Assembly (NCBI RefSeq): GCF_004167665.1
Contig: NZ_SEWE01000011.1
Coordinates: forward strand, 47,962 to 111,961
Source of the DNA: Hymenobacter persicinus
Lineage (GTDB): Bacteria; Bacteroidota; Bacteroidia; Cytophagales; Hymenobacteraceae
DNA length: 64,000 nucleotides
Reading direction: 5' to 3'
The position numbers were made by a program, and so were the translations under genes. Shown here one piece after another: positions 7,935 to 16,238 of the stretch. The notes under the pieces were generated by a model that did not search any database, was not told the origin of the DNA, and saw only the letters and a program-made list of their open reading frames with translations. Numbering within the stretch: the stretch's first letter is position 1; each line of letters opens with the position of its first letter.

Positions 7935-8333
7935 CTATTCTTCCTTCAGCTGACCGCCGGTCGTGCCTTTGGGCATGGCGTGGGGCTCGGCCTGTACTTT
8001 GGCGGCGTCAGAGCCTTTCTTGCTGGTTTCCACTTCTTCGGCGTTGGCGCTCATGGCCTTTTCGGCCGAAGGCTTGTTGTGTACGTCCACGTCGGTTTCG
8101 TCAACGGGGCCGTTGTTGCTGATGGGGTGGGCAATGGCGCCACCTTTGGCCTGGTTGGGCTCTTCGGCCGTGCCGCGCTCGGCTTGGGCATAGCCTTCGT
8201 CGGAACGGGTGCCGGGCGCTACCATGTCTACCGATACTTTTTTGTCGGGGCGGTAGTCGGAAGGCTCGCTGCTGCAAGCATTCAGGGCCAGCGTAGCCAG
8301 GGCGAGGCCGGAGAGCAGAAGATTCTTGGTCAT
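7935..8333 (-). CDS. Small low-complexity lipoprotein, unknown function
   Basis: 132 residues. The N terminus is a lipoprotein signal with lipobox LNAC (Cys19). The mature chain is polar and disordered in character, rich in Glu, Ala, Lys and Ser (for example SAEKAMSANAEEVETSKKGSD), with no hydrophobic core that I can see. I do not recognise a family. It would be anchored to a membrane in the periplasm. The start at 8333 is fixed by the signal peptide. A -7 element TACTTTTG lies 65 bases upstream and a hairpin terminator lies 26 bases downstream, so it is a monocistronic unit. Confidence 0.7.
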   Translation of the reverse strand: MTKNLLLSGLALATLALNACSSEPSDYRPDKKVSVDMVAPGTRSDEGYAQAERGTAEEPNQAKGGAIAHPISNNGPVDETDVDVHNKPSAEKAMSANAEEVETSKKGSDAAKVQAEPHAMPKGTTGGQLKEE

Positions 8334-8398
8334 AATCGTGAGCAGTTGAAAGGGCAGCCGGGCGGCCGCAACGACGGGCCCCACGGACAAGTAGGGCC

Positions 8399-8406
8399 CA
8401 AAAGTA
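8399..8406 (-). promoter_or_regulatory. -7 element TACTTTTG for the small lipoprotein gene
   Basis: Exact TAnnTTTG match on the minus strand, 65 bases before the start codon at 8333. The only TTTG upstream is at 12 bases, shorter than the usual 17-22, so the -33 element is unclear. Confidence 0.45.
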
Positions 8407-8484
8407 AACAGGGAACGACAAACGTCGCGCGTCGGGCCGGATATTCCTTGCGCTAAAGCTGATACCGGCCCCCGGGGCGAAAAG

Positions 8485-9135
8485 TTACGCCGCCGGCGGG
8501 GTACCGGCCGCCGGAGCTGGAGCAGCCGCGGCATCCTGGGCGGGCAGCAGGTTTTTGCGCCGCAGCATCGAATCAAACAGCTTGATGTCGTTGGGCGAGT
8601 TGAAGATGCGCAGCGGAATGTGCAGGAACACGGGCACGGTAAAGGTGCGACCCAGCCAGCCTTTGAAGCCCGGCAGCTGCGTGGCCTCGGTGGGGGGCTG
8701 CAGCCAGAGCAGGTAGGCATCGGCGTCGCGGCGGGCCTTGCCAATCATGTCCCAGGTTAGGCCCATGCCCTTGGTCTCGTTCAGGCGCAGCAGGATCTGC
8801 CGGTTGTCGATTTCGTAGTTCATACGCTCAAACAGGGCTTTGCTCTGCTCCATCTGGGCCACGCCCGTAATCTGGGCTGAGCGCAGCAGCACGTAGAGCA
8901 GCGTGAGCACCAGGGCCAGAATCAGCCACCACCACGAGGGCCAGATGGCCGCCGGCAGCAGCCCCACGGCGAAGGGAATAAGCGCGTACCACCACTCCTT
9001 TTTCCACACCTGGGCCATGGCCATGCGGGTGTACGTGTCGGTGCTGAGCTGGTACTTTTTGGTTCGGATAGCCATCGGGCTCGGGCCCTGGCCTTGCGCC
9101 TGGCGGTAGCCACCACGCTGATTGGGTTGTTGCAT
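8485..9135 (-). CDS. Two-helix membrane protein with YcxB-like C-terminal domain
   Basis: 216 residues. A Gln/Gly-rich start is followed by a soluble segment, then two membrane helices (about 50-85: WWYALIPFAVGLLPAAIW and WWWLILALVLTLLYVLL). The C-terminal half (YEIDNRQILLRLNETKGMG, DMIGKARRDADAYLLWLQP, HIPLRIFNSPNDIKLFDSML) resembles the YcxB-like domain, in which a beta-rich module ends in an I-P-x-R-x-F motif. Function of that domain is unknown. It lies 44 bases upstream of the nadC stop codon on the same strand. The Ala/Pro-rich tail is likely disordered. Confidence 0.62.
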   Translation of the reverse strand: MQQPNQRGGYRQAQGQGPSPMAIRTKKYQLSTDTYTRMAMAQVWKKEWWYALIPFAVGLLPAAIWPSWWWLILALVLTLLYVLLRSAQITGVAQMEQSKALFERMNYEIDNRQILLRLNETKGMGLTWDMIGKARRDADAYLLWLQPPTEATQLPGFKGWLGRTFTVPVFLHIPLRIFNSPNDIKLFDSMLRRKNLLPAQDAAAAPAPAAGTPPAA

Positions 9136-9179
9136 TCTACTGGTTGGTTGTCAAATTTTTACCCTGGAATTACCGGCGG

Positions 9180-10040
9180 CTAATAGGCCTTCAGGCTCAG
9201 GTCCAGGCTTTTCACGGAGTGCGTCAGGGCGCCCACCGAAATGAAGTCGACGCCGGTGCTGGCCACTTCGGCAATGGTCTGCTCGGTGATGCCACCGGAG
9301 GCCTCGGTGGGGAAGCGGCCGGCTACCAGCGTCACGGCCTCGCGCAGCATGGTCGGGGCCATGTTGTCGAGCATGATGCGGGTGATGCCCCCGGTTTCGA
9401 GGACCTGCTGCACCTCGGCCAGCGTGCGGGTTTCCACCACGATGGGCAGGTTCTTACCCGTGCGGGTCAGGTAGGCGTGGGTCGCGTCGATGGCCGCCCG
9501 GATGCCCCCGGCGTAGTCGACGTGGTTATCTTTGAGGATGATGCCGTCGAAGAGGCCGTAGCGGTGGTTTACGCCCCCGCCGATGAGTACGGCCCACTTC
9601 TCGCAGATGCGGAAGTTGGGCGTGGTCTTGCGGGTGTCGAGCAGCTTGGCGTTGGTACCGGCCAGCAGGCTGGTCAGGTGGGCCGTGTAGGTGGCAATGG
9701 CGCTCATGCGCTGCATGCAGTTGAGCACCAGCCGTTCGGCGGTCAGGATGCTCTGGGCCCGACCCTCCACGGTGAAGGCAATATCGCCGTGCCGGACGCG
9801 GCTGCCGTCGGCCAGCAGCTCCGTCACGCGCAGGTCGGCATCAACTTCGCGGAAGATTAAGTGAGCCAGCGCGACGCCGGCCAGCACGCCTTCGCTTTTC
9901 ACCAGCAGGTGGGCACGGTTGCGGGCATCGGCGGGAATGGAGGCCAGCGAGGAATGGTCGCCGTCGCCGATATCTTCGGCCAGGGCCGTGCGGATAAAGG
10001 TGGTGAGGGCTTCCGGGGTGAGGTAGGGGGCGTTTTGCAC
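9180..10040 (-). CDS. nadC: Nicotinate-nucleotide diphosphorylase (carboxylating), NadC
   Basis: 286 residues, the usual length. NadC makes nicotinate mononucleotide from quinolinate and PRPP in de novo NAD synthesis. Diagnostic stretches are EDIGDGDHSS near residue 22, ERLVLNCMQRMSAIAT, LLDTRKTTPNFRICEKWAVLIGG (split over residues 132-154), HRYGLFDGIILKDNH and the C-terminal EASGGITEQTIAEVASTGVDFISVGALTHS. The start codon is GTG, only 4 bases after the -7 element TATTTTTG, which points to a leaderless mRNA. No other NAD synthesis gene is in the window. Confidence 0.95.
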   Translation of the reverse strand: MQNAPYLTPEALTTFIRTALAEDIGDGDHSSLASIPADARNRAHLLVKSEGVLAGVALAHLIFREVDADLRVTELLADGSRVRHGDIAFTVEGRAQSILTAERLVLNCMQRMSAIATYTAHLTSLLAGTNAKLLDTRKTTPNFRICEKWAVLIGGGVNHRYGLFDGIILKDNHVDYAGGIRAAIDATHAYLTRTGKNLPIVVETRTLAEVQQVLETGGITRIMLDNMAPTMLREAVTLVAGRFPTEASGGITEQTIAEVASTGVDFISVGALTHSVKSLDLSLKAY

Positions 10041-10044
10041 GGTG

Positions 10045-10052
10045 CAAAAATA
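10045..10052 (-). promoter_or_regulatory. -7 element TATTTTTG of nadC
   Basis: Exact TAnnTTTG match on the minus strand. It ends 4 bases before the GTG start of nadC and directly abuts the T-rich side of the hairpin at 10054-10085. Confidence 0.6.
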
Positions 10053-10053
10053 G

Positions 10054-10085
10054 AAAAAGGCCCCGACTTGCGCCGGAGCCTTTTT
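10054..10085 (-). terminator. Terminator of the DUF4783 gene
   Basis: The arms AAAAAGGC and GCCTTTTT flank CCCG/CCGG pairing with a short loop. T-runs lie on both strands. On the minus strand it separates the DUF4783 gene from nadC. Confidence 0.65.
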
Positions 10086-10184
10086 CAGGGAACATCAAAT
10101 TCAGGAGCTACGCTTCGGGGAAAGCCAGCTGCAGTAAGTAGTTTTTTTTCAAATGGTTACTGTAGCGCGTTAGCAGGCAAGGGG

Positions 10185-10583
10185 TTATTCCTTGGTGAAG
10201 TCGATGGTATCGATAACCAGGTTGCCCTGCGCCGATTTCATCTTGACGAACATCCGGTAGGCTCCGCTCTTGCTCACGTACTTGCCCACGGCGTAGGGCG
10301 TGCCCTCGGTGCTGCCGCCGTAGTGGACGAAGTCGAAGCCGGCGGGGGAGTTTTTGGCGAAAAAGTCTTTCATCACAAACTCGGCCTGCGTGGCGCTGTA
10401 GCTCTGCTTGTCGCCATCGAAGCTCAGCTCCACCGTGGAGCCGAAGTACTGGGCCAGCTCTTTGGAAGAGCCTCCCCGGATGGCGTTGCGCACCGGGGTG
10501 AAGCCTTCACCCTGAGCGTGGACCGTGGCGGAGAGAAGCACCAGCCAAATAATGGCCAATGCGTGAAGAAGGTTACGTTTCAT
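10185..10583 (-). CDS. Secreted DUF4783-family protein
   Basis: 132 residues. A signal peptide (about 1-23, ending VHAQ) precedes a small alpha/beta domain: GGSSKELAQYFGSTVELSFDG, then YSATQAEFVMKDFFAKNSPAGF and KYVSKSGAYRMFVKMK. This matches DUF4783, an NTF2-like fold family seen in Bacteroidetes and of unknown function. It would be periplasmic. It is transcribed towards nadC but is separated from it by a terminator hairpin. It is divergent from gpmI. Confidence 0.82.
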   Translation of the reverse strand: MKRNLLHALAIIWLVLLSATVHAQGEGFTPVRNAIRGGSSKELAQYFGSTVELSFDGDKQSYSATQAEFVMKDFFAKNSPAGFDFVHYGGSTEGTPYAVGKYVSKSGAYRMFVKMKSAQGNLVIDTIDFTKE

Positions 10584-10732
10584 ACTAGAGTAGGGAATGC
10601 ATCATGCTGTTCACTAAAACTATGCCAAGAGGGCCATACGCATAAAAGATGCCCACGGCCGAACCGCTTGGGGGGGAAATTAACGTAAATGAACACAAAC
10701 TAACTTAATGCGGACGTTCCGGGCCTTGCCCC

Positions 10733-10740
10733 TATCTTTG
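10733..10740 (+). promoter_or_regulatory. -7 element TATCTTTG of gpmI
   Basis: Exact TAnnTTTG match, 5 bases before the gpmI ATG. The spacing predicts transcription starting at or within a base or two of the start codon. No clear -33 TTTG is present. Confidence 0.6.
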
Positions 10741-10745
10741 CAGCT

Positions 10746-12299
10746 ATGAACAAACAGGTATTGTTGGTGATTCTGGACGGCTGGGGCCTAGCGCAGAACA
10801 AGGAGGTATCAGCCGTCGATAAAGCCCAAACTCCCTTTGTCGATTCCCTGTTCCAACGCTTTCCCCACAGCAAGCTGCAGGCCTCGGGCGAAGCCGTGGG
10901 TCTACCCGATGGGCAGATGGGCAACTCCGAAGTCGGCCATATGAACATCGGGGCCGGCCGGGTGGTGTACCAGGATCTGGTGCGCATCAACAAGGCTATC
11001 CGGGAGCGGAAGCTGGGGTCGGTGCCAGCCCTGGAAAAGGCGTTTGACTACGCCCGCACCACCGGCAAAAACCTGCACTTCATCGGCCTGCTTTCCGACG
11101 GCGGCGTGCACTCCCACATCGACCACCTCAAGGCCCTCTGCACCCTGGCCCACGATGCCGACGTGCACAAGGTCTTCATTCACGCCTTCACCGACGGCCG
11201 CGACACCGACCCGAAGGGCGGCGTGAACTACGTCAACGACCTGGAGCAGCACCTGGAGCGCAACGGCGCCAAGATTGCCTCCATCGTGGGCCGCTACTAC
11301 GCCATGGACCGCGACAACCGCTGGGAACGGGTGAAGGTGGCCTACGACCTGCTCGTGAATGCCAAGGGCACGCCCTCGCAGAACCTGATTCAGAGCATGC
11401 TCGACTCCTATAAGGAGGGCGTGACGGATGAGTTTCTGAAGCCGATTGTGAAAGTCGGGGCCGACGGGCAACCGCTGGCCACCATTCAGGAAGGCGACGT
11501 GGTTATCTGCTTCAACTTCCGCACCGACCGGGGCCGGGAAATCACGCAGGCGCTGACCCAGCAGGATTTTCACGCCTTCCAGATGCACCGGCTGAACCTG
11601 CACTACCTGACGATGACCAACTACGACGCCACCTTCGTGGGCGTCACGCCCATCTTCGACAAGGACAACCTCGGCAACACGCTCGGGGAGGTCCTGGCGG
11701 CGCACGGCAAAAGCCAGATTCGGATTGCCGAAACCGAGAAGTACCCCCACGTCACGTTCTTCTTCAGCGGCGGGCAGGAAACCGAGTTTGCCGGCGAAAG
11801 CCGCATCATGCGCGCCTCGCCCAAGGTAGCCACCTACGACCTGCAGCCCGAGATGAGTGCCTACGACCTGCGCGACGCCCTGGTGCCGGAGCTGCAGGCC
11901 CGCTCGGCCGACTTCATCGTGCTCAACTTCGCCAACCCAGACATGGTGGGCCATACCGGCGTGTTTGAGGCCGTGGTAAAAGCCGTGGAAACGACCGACG
12001 CCTGCGCCCGCGACGTAGTGGAAACCGCCCTGGCCAACGACTACGCCTGCATCATCATTGCCGACCACGGCAACGCGGAGGTGATGCTGAACCCCGACGG
12101 CACGCCCAACACGGCCCATACCACTAATCTGGTGCCCTGCATCTTGGCCGACAACGACTACCACGGCTCCCTGGCCAACGGTAAGCTCGGCGACATTGCG
12201 CCTACCGTGCTCGAGCTAATGGGCATTGCCCAGCCCGCCGACATGACCGGCCAGTCACTGCTGCACGCCGATACGGTGCAAAACCCGACGAATGCGTAG
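10746..12299 (+). CDS. gpmI: 2,3-bisphosphoglycerate-independent phosphoglycerate mutase
   Basis: 517 residues, the family length. It interconverts 3- and 2-phosphoglycerate in glycolysis using two Mn ions. The alkaline-phosphatase-type metal site begins at Asp11 in ILDGWG, and the phosphoserine nucleophile is Ser61 in MGNSEVGHMNIGAGR. HAFTDGRDTDP, RYYAMDRDNRWERV, FNFRTDRGREI and the metal-binding IADHGNAE near the end complete the set. The start codon lies 5 bases after a TAnnTTTG element. The last 8 bases overlap the start of a lipoprotein gene, so translation of the two may be coupled. Confidence 0.96.
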   Translation: MNKQVLLVILDGWGLAQNKEVSAVDKAQTPFVDSLFQRFPHSKLQASGEAVGLPDGQMGNSEVGHMNIGAGRVVYQDLVRINKAIRERKLGSVPALEKAFDYARTTGKNLHFIGLLSDGGVHSHIDHLKALCTLAHDADVHKVFIHAFTDGRDTDPKGGVNYVNDLEQHLERNGAKIASIVGRYYAMDRDNRWERVKVAYDLLVNAKGTPSQNLIQSMLDSYKEGVTDEFLKPIVKVGADGQPLATIQEGDVVICFNFRTDRGREITQALTQQDFHAFQMHRLNLHYLTMTNYDATFVGVTPIFDKDNLGNTLGEVLAAHGKSQIRIAETEKYPHVTFFFSGGQETEFAGESRIMRASPKVATYDLQPEMSAYDLRDALVPELQARSADFIVLNFANPDMVGHTGVFEAVVKAVETTDACARDVVETALANDYACIIIADHGNAEVMLNPDGTPNTAHTTNLVPCILADNDYHGSLANGKLGDIAPTVLELMGIAQPADMTGQSLLHADTVQNPTNA

Positions 12300-12867
12300 C
12301 AGCTGGCTGGCTCCCCTGCTGCTGCTGGCCGCCTGCGGGCCTGACAACGACGTTGCGCGCGCCAGTCAGGATGCGCGCAAGCCTCTGTATTTTGACCTGA
12401 AAGGCTTTCTCGACCAGCAGACTGCCCTGCTCACCCAACGCCGGCCCGCCGTGGAAAAACAGGTTTCGCTGCGGGATGGCCGGGTCGAAACCACCCGGGT
12501 CGGGCAGGTAGACTGGGGCAAGGAGCTGCAGATTTTCTACCAGGCCGACATCAACAAGCCAGCTTTGCGGGGTACCTACGAAGTACTGGGTGGCTCCGCG
12601 GCGGCCGATACGGTAGACATGGTGCGGCAGTACCGCCGCAAGCCGGGCGCGGAAAACAACGTGGACCAGTTGCAGGTGCGTGAAACCGACACCCGGGCCG
12701 GCACCATCGAAGCCATTCTCACCCAGGACAACCCGCTGTTTTTTTCGCGCAAGGTTCTGACGCTACACTACCAAAATGGCCAGCTGAGCGCCTACAAGGT
12801 GCAGGGCGTGCAGAAGCTGGTCTTGTTCGACACGCTGCGCTACTCCGCGGCCGTGCGGGTGCTCTAG
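12292..12867 (+). CDS. Lipoprotein of unknown function, overlapping gpmI
   Basis: 191 residues. A short signal peptide with lipobox LLAAC (Cys15) gives a lipid-anchored protein. The mature part has a helical start (DLKGFLDQQTALLTQRRPAVEK) and then alternating beta-like strands, with no motif I can name. Its ATG lies inside the gpmI stop region (ATGCGTAG), an 8-base overlap typical of translational coupling. Its stop codon overlaps the stop of the opposite YjbQ gene by 4 bases. The function cannot be read from sequence; a link to glycolysis from the overlap is only a hint. Confidence 0.75.
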   Translation: MRSSWLAPLLLLAACGPDNDVARASQDARKPLYFDLKGFLDQQTALLTQRRPAVEKQVSLRDGRVETTRVGQVDWGKELQIFYQADINKPALRGTYEVLGGSAAADTVDMVRQYRRKPGAENNVDQLQVRETDTRAGTIEAILTQDNPLFFSRKVLTLHYQNGQLSAYKVQGVQKLVLFDTLRYSAAVRVL

Positions 12868-13295
12868 CCCCGCTCTTCGCCCAGCAGCGTGACGACCACC
12901 CAGCGCCGGCCGCCGTGGTTGCGGTGCTCCCCCAGATAGATTCCTTGCCAGGTGCCCAGGGCCAGCTCCCCGTTGGTAATTGGGATGGTAACGGAGGTGC
13001 CCAGCATGGCTGCCTTGAGGTGGGCTGGCATGTCGTCGGGGCCTTCCTGGGTGTGGCGGAAGTAGGGCGCACTTTCGGGCACAGCGCGGTTGAAGAACTG
13101 CTCGAAATCGTGGCGCACGGTGGGGTCCGCGTTTTCGTTGATGCTTAGGCTGGCCGAGGTGTGCTGAATGAAAAAGTGGGCGGTGCCCACCCGCAACTGC
13201 TCGAGTTCGGGCAGCTCGGCCACCAGCAAATCGGTGATGAGGTGGAAGCCGCGGCTCACGGCCGGCAGGCGCAGGCGTTTCTGAATCCAGCGCAT
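12864..13295 (-). CDS. YjbQ/UPF0047-family protein
   Basis: 143 residues. The family marks are GTAHFFIQHTSASLSINENADP, DMPAHLKAAMLGTSVTIPI (about 95-113) and GTWQGIYLGEHRNHGGRR with the His residues conserved in this fold. Members have been reported to have weak thiamine-phosphate synthase activity, but the physiological role is unsettled. It is preceded on the same strand by the beta-helix lipoprotein gene, whose stop codon lies 2 bases upstream, so they are probably co-transcribed. Confidence 0.88.
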   Translation of the reverse strand: MRWIQKRLRLPAVSRGFHLITDLLVAELPELEQLRVGTAHFFIQHTSASLSINENADPTVRHDFEQFFNRAVPESAPYFRHTQEGPDDMPAHLKAAMLGTSVTIPITNGELALGTWQGIYLGEHRNHGGRRWVVVTLLGEERG

Positions 13296-13297
13296 GG

Positions 13298-14782
13298 CTA
13301 CGGGTTTTTCCGCTCGTAAGCGCCCAGGTCCGGGGCCGGGCCACGCTGCACGTGGCGCAGGTCGTAGTCGAGGCGGGCGCCGCGGGCGGGGCGGTTGCTG
13401 GCTGGTGACAACGTGTCGAGGCTGTAGTCGAGCTTATCGGAAAAGCCCCCGTCGGGAGCCCGCTTGAACTTGGGCGCCACGTTGATCAGGTTGTCGTTGA
13501 CGCTGAGCAGGGTGCGGTAGAGCTTGGTGCGCACGATGCTGTTCGTGACGCTGACCGGAAACGCCGTGCCGGTGTTCTCGAAGGCTAGCTCGTCCTCTAT
13601 TGAGCCCCAGACGATGGAGTTCTGAATCGAGATGCTGGTTTGAATCGGGTTGGCCACCTTGGCCCGGGCGGCCTTGCTGGTAAAGGCCAGCGAGGCCGTT
13701 TCGCGCCGGAAGGCGGGCGTGTAGTTGGCTACAGTGCAGAAATTCAGGTCGTACTGCCCGCCGCCGATGCCGCGGATGGCATATTCCCCGCAGTTAGTCA
13801 GCAGGCAGTTGCGCAGCACAAAGTCGCCGCTGAAGCTGAAGATGCCGGCCCCATCGAAGCCCTGCCCGCCGTTGGCAAAGGAGAGCGTGGCCCCGGAAAT
13901 GTTCTTGATAACCGTGTTTTCGACTGTCACCGCGGGGCGGGGCAGCTGGTTGCCAGGATTGTAGACGAGCAATCCAAACGAGGCATTCTTGATTTCGGCG
14001 TAGCGCACCACGTTGTTGCGGCTGGTGGAGTCGAACTGAATGCCGGCCCACTGCCCGGGTATCTCATTGTAGAAAGGTTCGAGCCGGTCGCCGGCGAAGC
14101 GCACGAGGTTGCGGTCATCGGCCTTGAGCTCGGTGGTGGGCTGAAAGTCGGGGTTTACCCGCAGCGTGCCCTTCACGATGATGGCCGCCCCGGCGTGCGA
14201 GTACACCCGCGTGCCGGGCAGCATGGTCAGGATGCAGCCCGGCCGGACCAGCACGGCCCCGAAGATGACGTGGGGCTTGTCATTTTTCCACTCCGTGATG
14301 CAGGGCAGAATCTCGTTGCGGTGGAAGTAGGCGTTGCGGCCGTAGGAAATCAGCCGCACGGCCTGGTCGTTACCGTTGGTGCGAAACCGGAGCTGGTCTT
14401 CCACCAGAAAGGGTTTGTCTTCGGCCTGCTGGGCGGGCCCGAGCGTGGCCCGAATCAGCACCTGCAGGCTGTCTTTCCCCCGGATTTCGACGTTGTTGGC
14501 CGCGGGGCCCGCGTCGCCGTTGATGACCAGGGCGTACGGGGAGCCGCCGGGGTTGGCCAGCGTAATCTGCTCCACGTTCACGGCCCGGCGGTTGCGGTTA
14601 TAGACCCACAGCCGTTTGGTGATGGTGCCCACCTGGGTGAAAACCGTGTCGAACATCACCGTATCGGTCGAAAACTCCAGCTTGGCGCTGGAATCGGTGG
14701 TCAGCAGGTTTTCCTTGGGCTCGCAGCCCGGCAGCGTGAGCAGGCACGAGCAAACGAGCAGCAGGGGAAGCAGGTAGCGCAT
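13298..14782 (-). CDS. Right-handed parallel beta-helix lipoprotein
   Basis: 494 residues. The signal peptide ends with lipobox LPGC (Cys20). The N-terminal third contains an Ig-like segment (FDTVFTQVGTITKRLWVYNR). From about residue 200 onward come beta-helix rungs with N/V/I ladders such as NNVVRYAEIKNASFGLLV, VTVENTVIKNISGATLSF and VLRNCLLTNCGEYAIRG, ending LGAYE. Such surface or periplasmic proteins often bind polysaccharide, but no catalytic residues can be assigned. It lies 2 bases from the yjbQ-type gene and 121 bases after prfA, with a palindromic repeat in that gap. Confidence 0.82.
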   Translation of the reverse strand: MRYLLPLLLVCSCLLTLPGCEPKENLLTTDSSAKLEFSTDTVMFDTVFTQVGTITKRLWVYNRNRRAVNVEQITLANPGGSPYALVINGDAGPAANNVEIRGKDSLQVLIRATLGPAQQAEDKPFLVEDQLRFRTNGNDQAVRLISYGRNAYFHRNEILPCITEWKNDKPHVIFGAVLVRPGCILTMLPGTRVYSHAGAAIIVKGTLRVNPDFQPTTELKADDRNLVRFAGDRLEPFYNEIPGQWAGIQFDSTSRNNVVRYAEIKNASFGLLVYNPGNQLPRPAVTVENTVIKNISGATLSFANGGQGFDGAGIFSFSGDFVLRNCLLTNCGEYAIRGIGGGQYDLNFCTVANYTPAFRRETASLAFTSKAARAKVANPIQTSISIQNSIVWGSIEDELAFENTGTAFPVSVTNSIVRTKLYRTLLSVNDNLINVAPKFKRAPDGGFSDKLDYSLDTLSPASNRPARGARLDYDLRHVQRGPAPDLGAYERKNP

Positions 14783-14791
14783 AGCTGGTTT

Positions 14792-14893
14792 ATAGTTGCT
14801 GGTTTTTGGTTTTTGGCTGGCTCGTCGGCTATTGACTACAGAAAGTATGTTCTGCTCCAGCTAACGACCAACTACCAAAAACCAATCACCCTA
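14792..14893. repeat. Inverted-repeat element with GGTTTTTGG arms
   Basis: GGTTTTTGG (14801-14809) pairs with CCAAAAACC (14875-14883), with further imperfect pairing on both sides. It lies between prfA and the beta-helix gene and may end prfA transcription or be a decayed repeat of the intergenic type seen elsewhere in the window. Confidence 0.45.
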
Positions 14894-14903
14894 AACCAAA
14901 AGA

Positions 14904-15974
14904 TTACGAAACGCCTTCCTGCAGACGCTCGGCGCTTTCGGCGATGCGCAGCTGCTCCACGAAGTCGTCGATGTTGCCCTCCATCACGCTGGCCAGGTTG
15001 TAGACCGTGTAGCCGATGCGGTGGTCCGTCACGCGGCCCTGGGGGTAGTTGTAGGTGCGGATTTTGTCCGACCGGTCGCCGCCGCCAATCATGCTCTTGC
15101 GCTGGGCGCCTTCAGCCTCGTTCTTTTTAGCCAGCTCGATTTCATACAGGCGGGAGCGGAGTACCTGCAGGGCCTTATCGAAGTTCTTGAGCTGGGACTT
15201 CTGGTCCTGGCACTGGGCCACGATGCCGGTGGGCAGGTGGGTCAGGCGCACGGCCGAGTACGTCGTGTTGACCGACTGCCCGCCGGGTCCCGACGACATA
15301 AACAGGTCTTTGCGCACCTCGTTCATGTCAATCTGCACGTCGAGTTCCTCGGCCTCAGGCATCACCACGATGGACGCCACGGAGGTGTGAATGCGGCCCT
15401 GGGTTTCGGTGGCCGGCACGCGCTGCACGCGGTGTACGCCGCTTTCAAACTTGAGCTTGCCGTACACGTCCTCGCCCTTTACGGCCAAGATAATTTCTTT
15501 GTAGCCGCCCGAGGTACCCTCGGTAGCGTCCACGAGTTCCATTTTCCAGCCCATGCGCTCGGCAAAGCGCATGTACATGCGCTGCAGGTCGCCGGCGAAG
15601 ATGGCGGCTTCGTCGCCGCCGGCCCCGGCCCGGATTTCCATGATGATATCCTTGGAGTCGTTCGGGTCTTTGGGAATGAGCAGTTCCTTGATAACCTCCT
15701 CGAGGCGCTCCTGCTCGGGCAGCAGGGTTTCGAGCTCCTCTTTAGCCATCTGACGGAAGTCTTCGTCTTTCTCGGTCGCAATGACTTCGCGGGCGCCCTC
15801 GATGTTGGACAGCACCTGCTGGTAGTTGCGGTACTCGGTTACGATCTTGCCCAGGTCCTTATATTCCTTGTTCAGAGACTTGTAGCGCTTCATGTCGCTC
15901 ATAGCCTCAGGCTGCATCAGCTGTTCGTTGACGTCTTCGTAGCGCTGGCGAATGGCCTCCAGTTTATCTAGCAT
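14904..15974 (-). CDS. prfA: Peptide chain release factor 1
   Basis: 356 residues, the normal length. RF1 ends translation at UAA and UAG. The catalytic GGQ is at 231-233 in [10 protein letters not shown]. The stop-codon region is consistent with RF1: [10 protein letters not shown] with a following PEAEE, where RF2 would read SPF. The chosen start ([10 protein letters not shown], 15974) matches the family; upstream in-frame Met codons would add a non-conserved tail. A promoter with TATCTTTA and TTTG lies 28 bases upstream. The gene stands alone in its direction. Confidence 0.96.
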   Translation of the reverse strand: MLDKLEAIRQRYEDVNEQLMQPEAMSDMKRYKSLNKEYKDLGKIVTEYRNYQQVLSNIEGAREVIATEKDEDFRQMAKEELETLLPEQERLEEVIKELLIPKDPNDSKDIIMEIRAGAGGDEAAIFAGDLQRMYMRFAERMGWKMELVDATEGTSGGYKEIILAVKGEDVYGKLKFESGVHRVQRVPATETQGRIHTSVASIVVMPEAEELDVQIDMNEVRKDLFMSSGPGGQSVNTTYSAVRLTHLPTGIVAQCQDQKSQLKNFDKALQVLRSRLYEIELAKKNEAEGAQRKSMIGGGDRSDKIRTYNYPQGRVTDHRIGYTVYNLASVMEGNIDDFVEQLRIAESAERLQEGVS

Positions 15975-16002
15975 CTTGCCTTCAGAGAGTTGTATTGGAC
16001 TG

Positions 16003-16030
16003 TAAAGATACGGAAATCTACCGCCACAAA
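16003..16030 (-). promoter_or_regulatory. Promoter of prfA
   Basis: On the minus strand, TTTG (complement of 16027-16030) and TATCTTTA (complement of 16003-16010) are 16 bases apart. The -7 element differs from TAnnTTTG by its last base. It would leave a leader of about 25 bases. Confidence 0.55.
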
Positions 16031-16162
16031 TCGGGCGCGTTGTTCGCACTGCGGGCGGCTGCGCTCACGGCGCCGGAAAGCTTGCCAGACCTACCACCCC
16101 CTGACTTCGCCGCGCGGAAACAGTATCTGCCGGGCCGGTAACCTCGGGGCGGGCGGCGGGTT

Positions 16163-16170
16163 TATCTTTG
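16163..16170 (+). promoter_or_regulatory. -7 element TATCTTTG of the DUF3365 lipoprotein gene
   Basis: Exact TAnnTTTG match, 68 bases before the start codon. The upstream sequence is very GC-rich and shows no clear -33 element. Confidence 0.5.
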
Positions 16171-16238
16171 CGCCTAGTCGTTCCTGGTCTTTTTCCTGCT
16201 CGGCCCAGCCTGGGTCGGGTGCCTTTTCTTCGCTGCCT

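Noticed and set aside
10902..12164. A 420-codon minus-strand frame opposite gpmI
   Set aside because: GpmI on the plus strand has every family motif. The antisense product is Val/Gly/His-rich with no recognisable domain.
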